59,957 bases of DNA from Bradyrhizobium sp. CSA112 (GCF_029051645.1 NZ_JAACFS010000043.1:1-59957); one strand, 5' to 3'; numbered from the stretch's first letter, positions 37,948 to 47,644 are shown. Notes: generated by a model not told the origin, from the sequence alone. Numbers and translations: made by a program.

Positions 37948-39086
37948 CAGCTTTGGACAACGCGATAACGGGTTACGGCTCCAGCCAAGTTCCCAATCTC
38001 ATGATGCGTTGCATCGGCTTCCGCTCTTTGCGGAGCCGGCCTGCCAGACGAGGGCGACGGGACGATGCCGGAGGATGGGCGCCGCGCCTTTAGCGACGTA
38101 AGCTTGCGTCCTGCCGGAATCGATTGCTTTCACCTGTTCGTCCGAAGTTGGTGCGCGCCGAGTTCGATCCAGAGGCGGCGAGAGAATTTATCTCCGCGGA
38201 ACGTTCATTCATGCTCAATGGGACTAATTGCCCGATCAGGCCGTTTTGCTGCAAGCACTTCATTACAGCACAGCCGTATCAGACAAAGTCGGTGAACTGG
38301 TACTGGCGTGGCTGGATGCCGAAGCGTTTCGGAAACTACTTCATATCGCCGTCCATTGCGATGAGGATGGCATTGTTAAGCTAATGGCGTATCGCACACC
38401 ACGTCATCCGCGCCATTTTCGTGTAAGAGATCGCGGTAGAAAATTGCTTCGTGACCATGCTTGATGGGTATGCTTCCTACGGAAAGCCGGAACTCCAGCA
38501 TCCAAAAAGTCTCTCGGATATGGACGCCGACGCTCAAGCTGCAACGTCTTTGTGCGCGATCGCCGCGCGGATGGCGTTTTCCGTCACAGTCGGGTATTTC
38601 TTGCGGATATCCGCACCTGAAAACTTCACCTTCTGCGAATGACTTGATGCTGCGAACAGGAATGCGCCTGCCGGCATCCCCGGCTGACCCAAATCAATGA
38701 CTGCTCTGCGCACAGCGACTATCCTATTGCCAATTTCTCGCACAACGAAAGCTGCGGTAGGCAGGGCTAGTCCATGAGAACTGCGCTGAAATTGCTCATT
38801 CTTGCGACGCCTTAATGCTCGCGGGCCAGCCCTTCTTGGCGCAAAGCCTACGAACTGCCCAGCTTGAAATCGTCGATGTCTCGCCAGCCCGGCTCTCCCG
38901 AATTCGCTCGATGCTGAAAGAGGATGTCGACGCGGAGCGTATGCAAGGCGCCGTACCGCCTTGCCGCTTGGCCTCACGGTTACCGAGTGAAGCCGAACTG
39001 ATTGGCTCGCCGCCAGCGGTAAGCCTTTTCTCGAGCCCAACACCGCGCCGCCAGTGCAGAGCCTACAGAATCGTCGGTGATTAGCA
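37948..39086. other. About 1.1 kb of decayed sequence
   Basis: No complete gene. On the minus strand near 38534-38630 a short tail (GADIRKKYPTVTENAIRAAI) resembles the end of DUF433-type antitoxin-like proteins, but nothing upstream supports an intact gene. Confidence 0.35.
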
Positions 39087-39548
39087 CTACTTTGGCATGT
39101 TCGTCAGTTTGGTGAGCTTATCAGCGTTGAAATGGACGGCGTTGGAGGCTTCCGCCTGCTTGACGTAATTGGCCACCGCCGCGCTGTCGGGCTTGGCGGC
39201 AAGCCCATCGCCGATCTGGAACTGCCCATGGTCGGGCCGAGAATGAGGGCAAAGGTGGAACGATCTCGAAGTAGACCAGCGCCTTGACGCCGACCCAGCC
39301 GACCTTTTTCGCATGACGGATGCGAGCGATGCCGGAAACCACCTTACAGAAGATGATCGGCGCGATCACCATCTTGATCGGCTTGATCAAGCCGTCGCCG
39401 AGCGCCTTGACCCAGTTATTGGTCGCGAGAGACGGCGACAGCAGCGGACGAGGACACCGATCAGGATCGCGATCAGCGCCTGGACATAAAGGAGGTTTCA
39501 CCATGGTCGAGACGCCCGCGCGGCCGCCGCAGTTCCGATCTTGTCATG
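39087..39548 (-). pseudogene. dctA: Truncated second copy of dctA
   Basis: The frames match the N-terminal quarter of the intact DctA at 7859-9181 (NWVKALGDGLIKPIKMVIAP, RHAKKVGWVGVKALVYFEI, then KPDSAAVANYVKQAEAS). At least two frameshifts are present, and the protein jumps to unrelated residues and a stop. The upstream region is also a copy of the dctA leader. Confidence 0.8.
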
Positions 39549-39647
39549 ATTTTCCTGCCCCAATACGAACTCGAATATCTGGCCGCCGCGCGTTGAGAGG
39601 CGACCGACATCACACGAGCGGCCAGCTTGTCCGCTCCAAGACGACGA

Positions 39648-39663
39648 TGTCGGAACTCCGACA
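39648..39663. promoter_or_regulatory. NifA-type upstream activator site for modA
   Basis: TGTCGGAACTCCGACA, an exact TGT-N10-ACA palindrome, about 80 bases upstream of the modA -24/-12 element at 39742-39757. This is the usual spacing for NifA activation. It matches the site at 9286-9301 in the other dctA copy. Confidence 0.65.
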
Positions 39664-39713
39664 ATCGGCAACGTCATCCAAAAGCAGGCAGTTACGCGCG
39701 TTTTCTCTCGCCA

Positions 39714-39729
39714 AGCAAGGCGCTCACCA
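39714..39729 (-). promoter_or_regulatory. RpoN promoter of the dctA relic
   Basis: On the minus strand TGGTGAGCGCCTTGCT. It lies back to back with the modA promoter, 12 bases apart. Confidence 0.5.
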
Positions 39730-39741
39730 GAATCCTTCGAG

Positions 39742-39757
39742 CGGCACGGCGATTGCT
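39742..39757 (+). promoter_or_regulatory. RpoN -24/-12 promoter of modA copy 1
   Basis: CGGCACGGCGATTGCT has the invariant GGCAC-N5-TTGC. It lies about 65 bases upstream of the modA ATG at 39822. The same element (CGGCACCCCGATTGCT) is at the same distance before modA copy 2. Confidence 0.65.
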
Positions 39758-39821
39758 GGGATCAGGCGCAAACCCGCCGCAGCCAAAGCGCTCGCAGCGG
39801 CCCCGTCTCAGGAGTGCCCCG

Positions 39822-40550
39822 ATGAGCCGCGCTCGATTGATCCCGATTAAAGCACTGATGGCGCTTATGCTCAGTGAAGAACCGGCGGACATCAATGTCG
39901 CGGTTGCCGCCAAGTTCACCGAGCCGGCCGGGGACATCGCACCCCTCAAGCAGAAATCCGGACAGAAGGCAGTGTTCGGCGCGAGCCGACAGCTTTATAG
40001 CCAGATTGCGCAAGGCGGGCCGTTCCAAGTGATTCTCTCGGCCGACGATTCCCGCCCGAAGAAATTGGTCGAGGATGGTCTCGCCGTACGTAAAAGCCGG
40101 CTCACCTACGCTAGCGGCAACCTGGTGCGCTGGAGCAGGACGGCGAAGTTCGTGAACGGCTCCGACACGTTCAGGACGGAATCTATCCTAAAATTGCCGA
40201 TCTGCAACTCCGCCGCGGCGCTCTATGGCGCGGCTGCGGTGGAAGCGATGAAGGCCATCGACGTCTATGAGGGGATGCAACCGAAGCTGGTCGAGGGCGC
40301 AACCATCACGCAGGCCTACCCAATTCGTCGAGACGGTCAATGCCGAGCTCAGCGCCGCCCCGCTTTCGCAACTCGCAGACAGCAAGACCGTTTCGCGCTG
40401 GCTCGTGCCGCAGGAGTTTGTGACCCGATCTTGCAGGGCGTGGTGCGGTTGGAGACTGACGCCAATAACCGAGCGACGCGCGCCTTCCGTAAAGGGCCCG
40501 GGAGCCTACGCTATCATTGCACGAGCATGACAATGTGCTCGAACGCTTAA
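39822..40550 (+). pseudogene. modA: Molybdate-binding protein ModA, frameshifted
   Basis: The start MSRARLIPIKALMALMLSEE is followed by INVAVAAKFTEPAGDIA and LYSQIAQGGPFQVILSADDS, a molybdate-binding periplasmic ModA. After about 40315 the frame is lost; the C-terminal text (TQFVETVNAELSAAPLSQLA, RWLVPQEFVT, GPGAYAII) lies in another frame. Internal segments such as the FAP-x-GKAR region are also shortened. It is probably inactive. Confidence 0.8.
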
Positions 40551-40559
40551 TTGACGCGC

Positions 40560-41246
40560 ATGGATGGCTTTTCACCAGAAATCTGGCAGTCGCTCGGGCT
40601 CACGATCGAGCTCGCGAGCGTGACGACCGTGATCCTGCTGATCGTTGGCACGCCGCTCGCGTGGTGGCTAGCACGCTCGAAGAGCCTTTGGACTGAGGCG
40701 GTGGCCACGATGATCGCGCTGCCGCTGGTGCTGCCGCCAACAGTACTCAGTTTTTATCTGCTCGCCCTGCTCGGCCCGAACGGCCCGGTCGGCCTTCTCG
40801 CCTCTCTGTGGGGCGGGCGCACGCTGGCCTTCACCTTTGCGGGGCTCGTGGTCGGATCGGTTTTGTCCGCGCTGCCTTTGGTGGTGCAGCCCATCCGCAA
40901 CACCTTCGCTGCCATGGGTGACCGCCCGCTGGAGATCGCGGCCACTCTGCGCGCCTCACCGTTATATGCCTTCTTCACGGTCGCCCTGCCTCTGGCGCGA
41001 CCGGGTCTTTTGACAGCCGCCGTGCTTGGCTTTGCGCATACGATCGGCACGTTCGGCGTCGTGCTGATGATCGGCGGCAACATTCCTGGGCGCACCAAGG
41101 TGCTGTCGGCCTTTCTCTTCGACTTTGTCCAAGAGTCGCGCTGGCGCGAAGCAAGCTGGCTTGCCGGCGCCATGCTGATGTTCGCCGTTGCGGTAGTCCT
41201 CGCCTTAACCTTGATCGACAAATACAGCAGAAGGAGGAGCACGTAA
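40560..41246 (+). CDS. modB: Molybdate ABC transporter permease ModB
   Basis: 228 residues. It contains the permease hallmarks SLGLTIELASVTTVILLIVG, ALPLVLPPTVLSFYLLALLG, the EAA-type loop (LEIAATLRASPLYAFFTVAL), and GFAHTIGTFGVVLMIGGNIP. The frame is complete. The segment after FDFVQESRWREASW differs from the usual ModB tail. The ATG at 40560 is used; the TTG at 40551 is less likely. It ends GTAAGG where the second copy has GTGAGG. Confidence 0.88.
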   Translation: MDGFSPEIWQSLGLTIELASVTTVILLIVGTPLAWWLARSKSLWTEAVATMIALPLVLPPTVLSFYLLALLGPNGPVGLLASLWGGRTLAFTFAGLVVGSVLSALPLVVQPIRNTFAAMGDRPLEIAATLRASPLYAFFTVALPLARPGLLTAAVLGFAHTIGTFGVVLMIGGNIPGRTKVLSAFLFDFVQESRWREASWLAGAMLMFAVAVVLALTLIDKYSRRRST

Positions 41247-41278
41247 GGACAGCCACACCGGGCCGGATTGAAATTGCC

Positions 41279-42490
41279 TTGAGTGGCAGTATCGCTAGCT
41301 TTCCACTCGATACGCGATTCAGCGTACCGGCCAAAGGCGTGGCGGCGATTTTCGGCCCGCCAGGCTGCGGCAAGACTGCGGTGGCGCGCTGCATCGCCGG
41401 CCTTGAGCGTCTGCCGGCCGGCTTCTGCGCCATCGATGGCGAGGTATGGCAGGACAAGACTACCTTCCGCCCACCGCATCTGCGTCCCATCGGCTATGTG
41501 TCTCAGGAGGCGAGTCTCTTTCCCCATTTGTCGGTCAGGCGCAACTTGCTTTACGGTGCGCCCAAACCCAAACCGACGCCGATCGCGTTTGATGAGGTGC
41601 TCGAACTTCTCGACCTGGCGCCGCTGCTCGACCGCTCTCCCTCGCATCTCTCCGGCGGCGAGCGGCAGCGCGTCGCCATGGGTCGCGCGCTGTTGTCTCA
41701 GCCCAGACTGCTTGTGATGGACGAGCCGCTTGGCGCGCTCGACAGCTGCGCCAAACGTGAGATTCTGCCGTTCGTCGAGCGCCTGCCCGAGAAGCTCGCG
41801 CTGCCGATGATCTACATCGGCCATGACATGGCGGAGATCGAACGCTTTGCCGATCATCTCGTTATGATGGAGCGCGGCATGGTAACCGCGGCTGGGCCGC
41901 TGCATGTCTTGCAGACCGATCCTGCGCTGCCGCTTGCGGCGAGCCGCGAAGCCGCCATCAGCCTTGATGCCGTGGTGAGCGGCTATGATTGGCGCTATGG
42001 GCTTCTTATTCTCCGCCTAAAAGGTGCGCGCCTGTTGGTGCCGGCGCCGCCGCTTGCACCCGGCGTGCACCAACGGCTGCGCATCGCTGCCTGCGACGTC
42101 AGCGTCGCGCGCGAAGCACCGCGCGCAGGCTCCATCCTCAATGTCTTTCCGGCGCGCATCAGAGCCTGTTTGCCGCTCGGCGCGGCTGAGATCACGCTGG
42201 TACTTGCGCTCGGCACCGGGGGCTCGGGCACGGAGATTTTGGCGCGCATAACGCGTTTCTCCTTTGATTCGCTAGGCCTCAAGGATGGAGTGGACGTATT
42301 CGCCCAGCTCAAGCACGTTTCGCTGCTCTCGGCCTCTGAACGGCCACTGCAAACCATACCAGCTTCCACGCCAACAGCAGATCCTGGGGACAGGCAAGCG
42401 ACGCCGCGGCGTGAAACGAGAAGCTCGGCACGAGAGGCGAGCGGCATCTTCTTAAGCCTCCACTCTTGTCGTGCCACGCATGTCACTTGA
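41279..42490 (+). CDS. modC: Molybdate ABC transporter ATP-binding protein ModC, start codon altered
   Basis: The frame contains Walker A (GPPGCGKT), the Q-loop SQEASLFPHL, signature LSGGERQRVAMGRALL, Walker B LLVMDEPLGALD, H-loop GHD, and a C-terminal Mop-like domain to about residue 345, beyond which the tail is atypical. In the second copy the gene begins GTGAGGACAGCC directly after AGGAG. Here the same position reads GTAAGGACAGCC, so the ancestral GTG has become GTA. The first usable in-frame start is the TTG at 41279, 11 codons in and with a poor ribosome site. Translation is probably reduced. Confidence 0.82.
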   Translation: MSGSIASFPLDTRFSVPAKGVAAIFGPPGCGKTAVARCIAGLERLPAGFCAIDGEVWQDKTTFRPPHLRPIGYVSQEASLFPHLSVRRNLLYGAPKPKPTPIAFDEVLELLDLAPLLDRSPSHLSGGERQRVAMGRALLSQPRLLVMDEPLGALDSCAKREILPFVERLPEKLALPMIYIGHDMAEIERFADHLVMMERGMVTAAGPLHVLQTDPALPLAASREAAISLDAVVSGYDWRYGLLILRLKGARLLVPAPPLAPGVHQRLRIAACDVSVAREAPRAGSILNVFPARIRACLPLGAAEITLVLALGTGGSGTEILARITRFSFDSLGLKDGVDVFAQLKHVSLLSASERPLQTIPASTPTADPGDRQATPRRETRSSAREASGIFLSLHSCRATHVT

Positions 42491-42593
42491 CGGCGATATC
42501 GGAAGCTGGCAAAGCGACCCACATTCCACGGGGCACGCTGGCAGCTATGCGCGTTTCAGTGTCGTCAACCAAGGCGCGCACCATGTCCCCGAA

Positions 42594-42609
42594 CGGCACC
42601 CCGATTGCT
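42594..42609 (+). promoter_or_regulatory. RpoN -24/-12 promoter of modA copy 2
   Basis: CGGCACCCCGATTGCT, 65 bases upstream of the ATG at 42674. The neighbouring dctA-type promoter has decayed (TTGG for TTGC at 42568-42583 on the minus strand) and the TGT-N10-ACA site is gone. Confidence 0.55.
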
Positions 42610-42673
42610 GGGATGAGAAGCGAAGGGCCGCCGCGGCCAGAGCCATCGCAGCGGCCCATCCCAGGAATGCCCA

Positions 42674-43330
42674 ATGACGCTTACCCGACTGATCCTGATC
42701 AACTCAATTCTGACGCTGCTTATGTTCGGAAATGCGGAAGCGGCGGAGATCGATGTGGCGGTCGCCGCTAACTTCACCATACCGTCCAAGGAGATGCAGC
42801 GTCGTTTAAGCAGAAGACTGGGTGAGGCCCTGTTGAGCTTTGGCGCGAGCGGACAGTTTTACAGCCAGATCACGCAAGGGGCGCCGTTTGAGGTGTTTCT
42901 CTCGGCCGACAACGCCCGCCCGAGCAAACTGCTCGAGAAACGTCTCGCGGTTCCGGAAAGCCGCTTCACCTATGCGATCGGCAACCTCGTGCTCTGGAGT
43001 TCGACTCAAAAGTTCGTGAACGACGCGGAGACTTTCGCAAAACGGTCGATCTACAATCCGGCCGCGGCGCTTTATGGCGCAGCCGCGGAGCACGCTATTA
43101 AAGCGCTCGGCGCCTATGAGTCGACGCAGCCGAAGCTGGTCGCGGGATTCTCGCCTCTCTCTGGGGCGGGCGCGCCCTCGCCTTCACCTTCGGGCTTGTG
43201 GTCGGATGGGTTTTGTACGCGCTGTCTTTCGTGGTGCAGCCGCTTCCCAACACCTCCGTGGCCAAGCTGGCTTGCCATGGGCATGGTGATGTTCGGCCTT
43301 GCGGTAATCCTCGCCGCAACGTTGATCTAG
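42674..43330 (+). pseudogene. modA: modA'-'modB fusion from a second mod copy
   Basis: It starts MTLTRLILINSILTLLMFGN (signal peptide-like), then IDVAVAANFTIPSKEMQRRL, FGASGQFYSQITQGAPFEVF and AVPESRFTYAIGNLVLWSST, which is ModA to about residue 155. It then joins frame-disturbed ModB text and ends with the ModB C-terminal MVMFGLAVILAATLI. A deletion of roughly 1 kb removed the end of modA and most of modB. Confidence 0.78.
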
Positions 43331-43352
43331 AAGTGCAGCGCAAGGAGTGCAC

Positions 43353-43574
43353 GTGAGGACAGCCACACCAGAGCGAATCGAAATCGCCTTCAGCGGTAGG
43401 CTCGCTAGCTTTGCGATCGATGCGCAGTTCAGTGAACGGGCCAAAGGTGTGGCGGCGATCTCCAGCACAGCGCGCATGACGCGCCGCTGCCTATGCGCCA
43501 ACGCTCAACTATGGAATGGACGTGTTCGCCCAGGTCAAGGGTCGTCTCATTGGTTCACGACCTCTGAACGCTAG
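43353..43574 (+). pseudogene. modC: modC remnant from the second mod copy
   Basis: GTGAGGACAGCC start, N-terminal text (RIEIAFSGRLASFAIDAQFS) up to the Walker A region, then a jump to the extreme ModC C-terminus (the FAQVKG region; copy 1 has FAQLKHVSLLS). All catalytic motifs are deleted. Confidence 0.72.
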
Positions 43575-43654
43575 GGCATCGCGCCATCTACGCCAGCAGT
43601 AGATGCTGGACAGGCAAGCGCCGCGGTTTGAAACGAGCCAAGAGGATCAAGCCC

Positions 43655-44200
43655 ATGATCGCCAACCACGCCGAGATCTATCCCAAGCGCGTCGCGGCAA
43701 TCCTCTATAGGCCCGAACAAGACGCGGATACGCTGCTCGCCGACTTCACCCAGAATCTCGCGCGGCAAGGCGTGCGCGTCGGCGGCATCGTCCAGCGAAA
43801 CTTCAAGGAACGGCATGAAAACCATGCTCGCGCGCGACGTTGCGACGGGGCGCGAGATTCCGAGCTGTCAGCCACTCGGCAGCGGCGCCATTTCCTGCAA
43901 GCTCGATGCTAATGGGCTTGCCGATGCCGCAGTTGTCGCGTCCCGCGCGATCAAGCGGCACGTCGATCTCCTCGTGATCAACAAATTCTCCAAGCAGGAG
44001 GCGTCCGGCCGGGGCCTGCGCGACGAATTTTGCTGATGCGATCATGGCTGGCGTGCCGCTCCTCACCGCCGTCCCCGAAAAATGCCATGCCGCCTGGCGG
44101 ACTTTCACCGGAAATGTTGGCACGACGCTGCTGTGCGGGCGCCAGGTCGTGTAGGAATGGTGGCGCGACATCGCCCAGCGCCTGCCGCGCATCCGCGCGC
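43655..44200 (+). pseudogene. DUF2478 protein, frameshifted
   Basis: Collinear frames read MIANHAEIYPKRVAAILYRP, LADFTQNLARQGVRVGGIVQ, then MLARDVATGREIPSCQPLGS, HVDLLVINKFSKQEASGRGL, and an in-frame stop near the end (RQVV, stop, EWWRDI). DUF2478 proteins are nucleotide-binding-like and typically lie beside mod or molybdenum/nitrogenase genes. Several indels are present. Confidence 0.7.
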
Positions 44201-44632
44201 ATTCCATCCCGTCAGCGGCTATTTACCGATTATCAGATCCGACAGCTTGATCACGGGCGGGAGGGCATCTACAATTTTACCCCGAGAATGTCCGCCGCGT
44301 CATTGGCTCGATCAAAACACCGTCAGTGCCGGTTCCCGCGCCACCTCACATCAGCTGTCCTCGTGCGCGTCGTGGGAGCGACCAGTGGCTTGGCGGAACA
44401 TTGCCGCGCGCGCTGGGTTTCATCTTAATCAAGCGCATTCTTTTGGCATCATAACACGCCCGAACAGTTGACTTGGGCTAATCGTTCAAAGCGCGCAACC
44501 GGTCGAGCACGGCAACATGCTCAGTTGTTGATGCAGGACGGCAGGACCATTCAATCGAAACCATGCTGTTAAGATGCCTCCACGACGAGCATCCGTTTGT
44601 TGCATTTCCGCCAGTTGAATCGCGAAATCACC
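44201..44632. other. No gene supported
   Basis: Short frames only, between the DUF2478 relic and the ahpC promoter. Confidence 0.4.
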
Positions 44633-44648
44633 TGGCATATCGCTTGCT
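44633..44648 (+). promoter_or_regulatory. RpoN -24/-12 promoter candidate of ahpCD
   Basis: TGGCATATCGCTTGCT fits TGGCAY-N5-TTGCW. It lies about 50 bases upstream of the ahpC ATG at 44699. I found no TGT-N10-ACA site in the 170 bases upstream. Confidence 0.55.
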
Positions 44649-44698
44649 TCGCCTGAGGAATCATCGGTTTCCACGCGAAGCAATCTTGTGAGGACAAT

Positions 44699-45253
44699 AT
44701 GCTTGGAATTGGAAGTAAGTTACCGTCGTTTGAAATCACAGGCGTGAAGCCCGGTTTTCACCTGCACGAGGAGAACGGGCAGAGCGCGTTCGAGACGCTG
44801 ACGGAGAACAGCTTCCCTGGGAAATGGAAAGTCATCTTCTTCTACCCCAAGGATTTCACCTTCGTCTGCCCAACCGAGATCGCGGAGTTTGCCCGCCTGT
44901 CGAAGGATTTTGCCGACCGCGATGCGGTCGTGCTAGGCGGATCGACCGACAACGAGTTCTGCAAGCTCGCTTGGCGGCGCTCGCACAAGGACCTGCACCA
45001 TCTGCCGATCTGGCAGTTTGCCGACACGAAGGGCGGGCTGGTCGATGGCCTTGACGTCCGTTCGCCCGACGGCGTCGCCTATCGCTACACGTTCGTCGTC
45101 GACCCCGACAATACGATCCAGCACGTCTACGCGACCAATCTCAATGTCGGCCGCAGCCCGAAGGACACGCTGCGCGTGCTGGATGCGCTGCAGACCGACG
45201 AGCTCTGCGCCTGTAACCGCGAAATAGGCGGCGAAACCCTGGAAGTTGCTTGA
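44699..45253 (+). CDS. ahpC: Alkyl hydroperoxide reductase AhpC (2-Cys peroxiredoxin)
   Basis: 184 residues. FFYPKDFTFVCPTEIAEF carries the peroxidatic Cys with its Thr; the resolving Cys is in DELCACN near the C-terminus. It reduces hydrogen, alkyl and peroxynitrite peroxides. Four bases separate it from ahpD, its usual recycling partner, so they form an operon. Its sequence is intact, with GAGGACAAT before the ATG. Confidence 0.93.
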   Translation: MLGIGSKLPSFEITGVKPGFHLHEENGQSAFETLTENSFPGKWKVIFFYPKDFTFVCPTEIAEFARLSKDFADRDAVVLGGSTDNEFCKLAWRRSHKDLHHLPIWQFADTKGGLVDGLDVRSPDGVAYRYTFVVDPDNTIQHVYATNLNVGRSPKDTLRVLDALQTDELCACNREIGGETLEVA

Positions 45254-45256
45254 GGC

Positions 45257-45805
45257 ATGATGTCGATTGAACAGCTAAAGGACCAAATTCCCGATTTCGC
45301 CAAGGACGTGAGACTCAACTTGGCGTCGATGATGTCGGATGAAACGCTATTACCGCAGAGCAAATACGGGCTGTTGCTCGCCACCGCGATTGCGGCCCGC
45401 AATCCCGTGGTGATCGGCGCAATGGAATCTGCGGCGGCCGTCGTGATGACGCCGGCCGCGGTCGCGGCGGCGAAATCCGCGGCCTCCATGATGGCGATGA
45501 ACAACATCTACTACCGCTTCGTTCACCTCGCCTCCAATCCGGAATACAAGACGATGCCGGCGCGGCTGCGCATGAACGTGATCGGCAAGCCCGGCGTGGA
45601 CAGGACCGATTTCGAGCTGTGGTCGCTGGCGGTAAGCGCCATCAACGGCTGCGGCGCCTGCATGGACGCCCATGAGAAGGCGCTGCGGGAGGCCGGCGTC
45701 AGCTCGGCGGCCATCCAAACTGTGGTCCGCTTTGCCGCGATCGTGCAGTCGGTTGCGGTTGCGATCGAGGCGGCCGGCATGGGCGTGACCCACGGGGTGG
45801 AGTGA
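45257..45805 (+). CDS. ahpD: AhpD alkylhydroperoxidase, AhpC partner
   Basis: 182 residues (second Met at 45260 is an alternative start). It has the AhpD redox motif CGACMDAHEK with the CxxC pair and downstream His that relay electrons to AhpC. NNIYYRFVHLASNPEYKTMP and LWSLAVSAINGCG are family text. Complete. A GC hairpin overlaps its stop codon. Confidence 0.92.
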   Translation: MMSIEQLKDQIPDFAKDVRLNLASMMSDETLLPQSKYGLLLATAIAARNPVVIGAMESAAAVVMTPAAVAAAKSAASMMAMNNIYYRFVHLASNPEYKTMPARLRMNVIGKPGVDRTDFELWSLAVSAINGCGACMDAHEKALREAGVSSAAIQTVVRFAAIVQSVAVAIEAAGMGVTHGVE

Positions 45806-45813
45806 TCCACCCC
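45794..45813 (+). terminator. Hairpin at the end of ahpD
   Basis: GGGGTGGA, loop GTGA (containing the stop codon), TCCACCCC: a perfect 8-bp stem. Only a C-rich stretch follows, so it is a weak intrinsic terminator at best. Confidence 0.45.
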
Positions 45814-46144
45814 CTCCGCGCTCTTGTCGAGGGTGTTCTGGAATTCACATGCGGTTGATAATCCAACAACTTCAAGGCGCATTTGGAAAAAGGCGCCCCC
45901 TCAGCAATTTCAATAGCTTGGCAGCCGTTCCAAGTGAAAACAGCGCGTCCGGTTGGAACGCACGTTCGCCGCGCCTACCGTGAGGCGAGGCCTTCCATAG
46001 TGCCCAGATCGAAGTTAACGAGCTCTGCAGCTTGGGTACTTTCGTCGGTATGCAGCTAAGAAGTCTTCGTCGGCGCAGATGCACCGTCCCGACCTATCTT
46101 TCGCCTTGGGATCGTGAAGATGCGACGCGAGTGGACGAAGCAGG
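45814..46144. other. Intergenic, nothing clear
   Basis: No supported frame or conserved element was found in this convergent gap. Confidence 0.35.
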
Positions 46145-46444
46145 TTAATCCGTGTGCTTGTGGTCTGCAGGTTCAGAAGCCCGGAAGCGTGCTTCACGAG
46201 ATCTGCCGCCAACATTATGCCAGCGAGAGCCGACGCCGGTGTAGCGCGGCAACTGCTGAGAGCTTTCGACATCCGCCTGAAATCCATCGGGAAGATCCGG
46301 CGCGGTGGACTCATCGGATTGATTGCAGACCGGGCATGCCGCTCCGGCAGCGCCACAGGTACAGGCGCGCGCGCCTAACCACGGCTGGTCCGGATGCTCC
46401 TCGCACACCCATTGACAGTTGTCGCAGCGGGCACACCACTTCAT
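46145..46444 (-). CDS. Small cysteine-rich conserved protein (zinc-ribbon-like)
   Basis: 99 residues from the ATG at 46444, with GGAGG seven bases before it. It starts MKWCARCDNCQWVCEEHPDQ and has further Cys pairs in CTCGAAGAACPVCN. Rhizobial genomes commonly carry such 70-100-residue proteins with WVCE-HP-PW and CPxCN. Metal binding is inferred; no function is known. The tail after residue 70 may be extended by a frameshift. Confidence 0.6.
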   Translation of the reverse strand: MKWCARCDNCQWVCEEHPDQPWLGARACTCGAAGAACPVCNQSDESTAPDLPDGFQADVESSQQLPRYTGVGSRWHNVGGRSREARFRASEPADHKHTD

Positions 46445-46470
46445 TGCAGGTCCTCCCTCTGGGCACAGAA

Positions 46471-47192
46471 ACCAGCGCGGGAAAGGTCCGGGAGGAGGTT
46501 CCCGCAGGGGTCCTGGAATTGCTACCATGCCGGGGCTGCGCCCGGACAAGGTCCTGCGCCTCTACAAGGATCTTGGCATCACCTCGCTTGACGAACTGAA
46601 AGCAGCTACCAAGCAAGACCGGATCAAGAAGGCCAAGGGGCTCGGTGCGGCAGTGCAGACGAAGATCCTGCACAATCTCGAAACTGCAAAGGGCAGCGCG
46701 GGGCTGCTTCATCTGCATCGTGCCGCCGCCCTGCTCGAGCATTCGAAGAAAACTGTCGAGAAGACACAACCCGAACTGAAGCACGTGACCATAGCCGGCG
46801 ACTTGAGACGGAGCTGCGAGCTCGTCGGAGAGCTCGCCCTGGTGGCAGAAACGCCGGTTTCGGAAAGAACCGACCATCCGGGATTCGTCGGGCCTGAAGG
46901 TTTACGTGGCCGACCGCAAGCACTTGGGCGCTCTGCTCCTCCGGCCACCGGATCGGCCGATCATTTGGAAGGGCTCCGGTCTCTCGCCGACACGAAGGGC
47001 ATGAGGCTTGAGGTGCACGGGCTCCACAAAGGCCGAACCGTGATCGCCGCCAAGGAGGAGGACATCTACCGAGCTCTTGGCCTTCCCTTCATCGAACCCG
47101 AATTACGCGATGGCCGCGGCGAAATCGAGCGCGCGCTAAGAGGCAAGCTGCCGAAACTGGTTTCGATCATCCCGATTGAAGGGACGTTCTGA
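46471..47192 (+). pseudogene. DNA polymerase X family (PolX) relic
   Basis: The text begins VREEVPAGVLELLP, shifts frame at about 46525, then LRPDKVLRLYKDLGITSLDE, KKAKGLGAAVQTKILHNLET, LLHLHRAAALLEHSKK and LKHVTIAGDLRRSCELVGEL. It ends YRALGLPFIEPELRDGRGEI just where the PHP nuclease domain should start. Both the N-terminal HhH part and the PHP domain are lost, and the palm region (GDLRR) has disturbed surroundings. Confidence 0.7.
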
Positions 47193-47319
47193 GGGAGCCC
47201 CAGGTACCATGTCTGCGTCAGGATCGACGCCGCAAGGCCGATGCCGCGCGGGCTCGCTTCACGCGAGCCTGCGTCCGGACGTCTCAAGGCGCCCCGGGGC
47301 AACCCAGATCACGATAGAA

Positions 47320-47644
47320 GCTGCTGAACTTTTTGCATTAAAAGCGGATAATGCATATACACCGCCCATTCCAGCAGGGTCTGCCGCACGGTAGTCCCCA
47401 ATATGCCATGAAGCGCCAGCCGATCGAAAACGAGTGACCGGTCCGCCTCAACACGCGCCGCGATGACGTCTTATAGCAAGCGTACGTCATATCCGCGCTC
47501 GGCCGCCTGCAGAGCGGCAATGAATATCTCCTCTGCGAGTCAGCTTCCTCCGAAGAAAATGATACCGGTTTCGGGTGAAGCCAGATTGTCCGTAAACCGC
47601 CGGTCGTGCCAAATGGAAAGGGCGTCAACGTCCAGCTGCGTCAT
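47320..47644 (-). pseudogene. Isochorismatase-family hydrolase relic
   Basis: From the ATG at 47644: MTQLDVDALSIWHDRRFTDN, GIIFFGGS, stop, LAEEIFIAALQAAERGYDVR and, after a second stop, DVIAARVEADRSLVFDRLAL. The pattern fits cysteine hydrolases of the isochorismatase superfamily (GGxxxxxCV region replaced). Two in-frame stops are visible. Confidence 0.5.
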
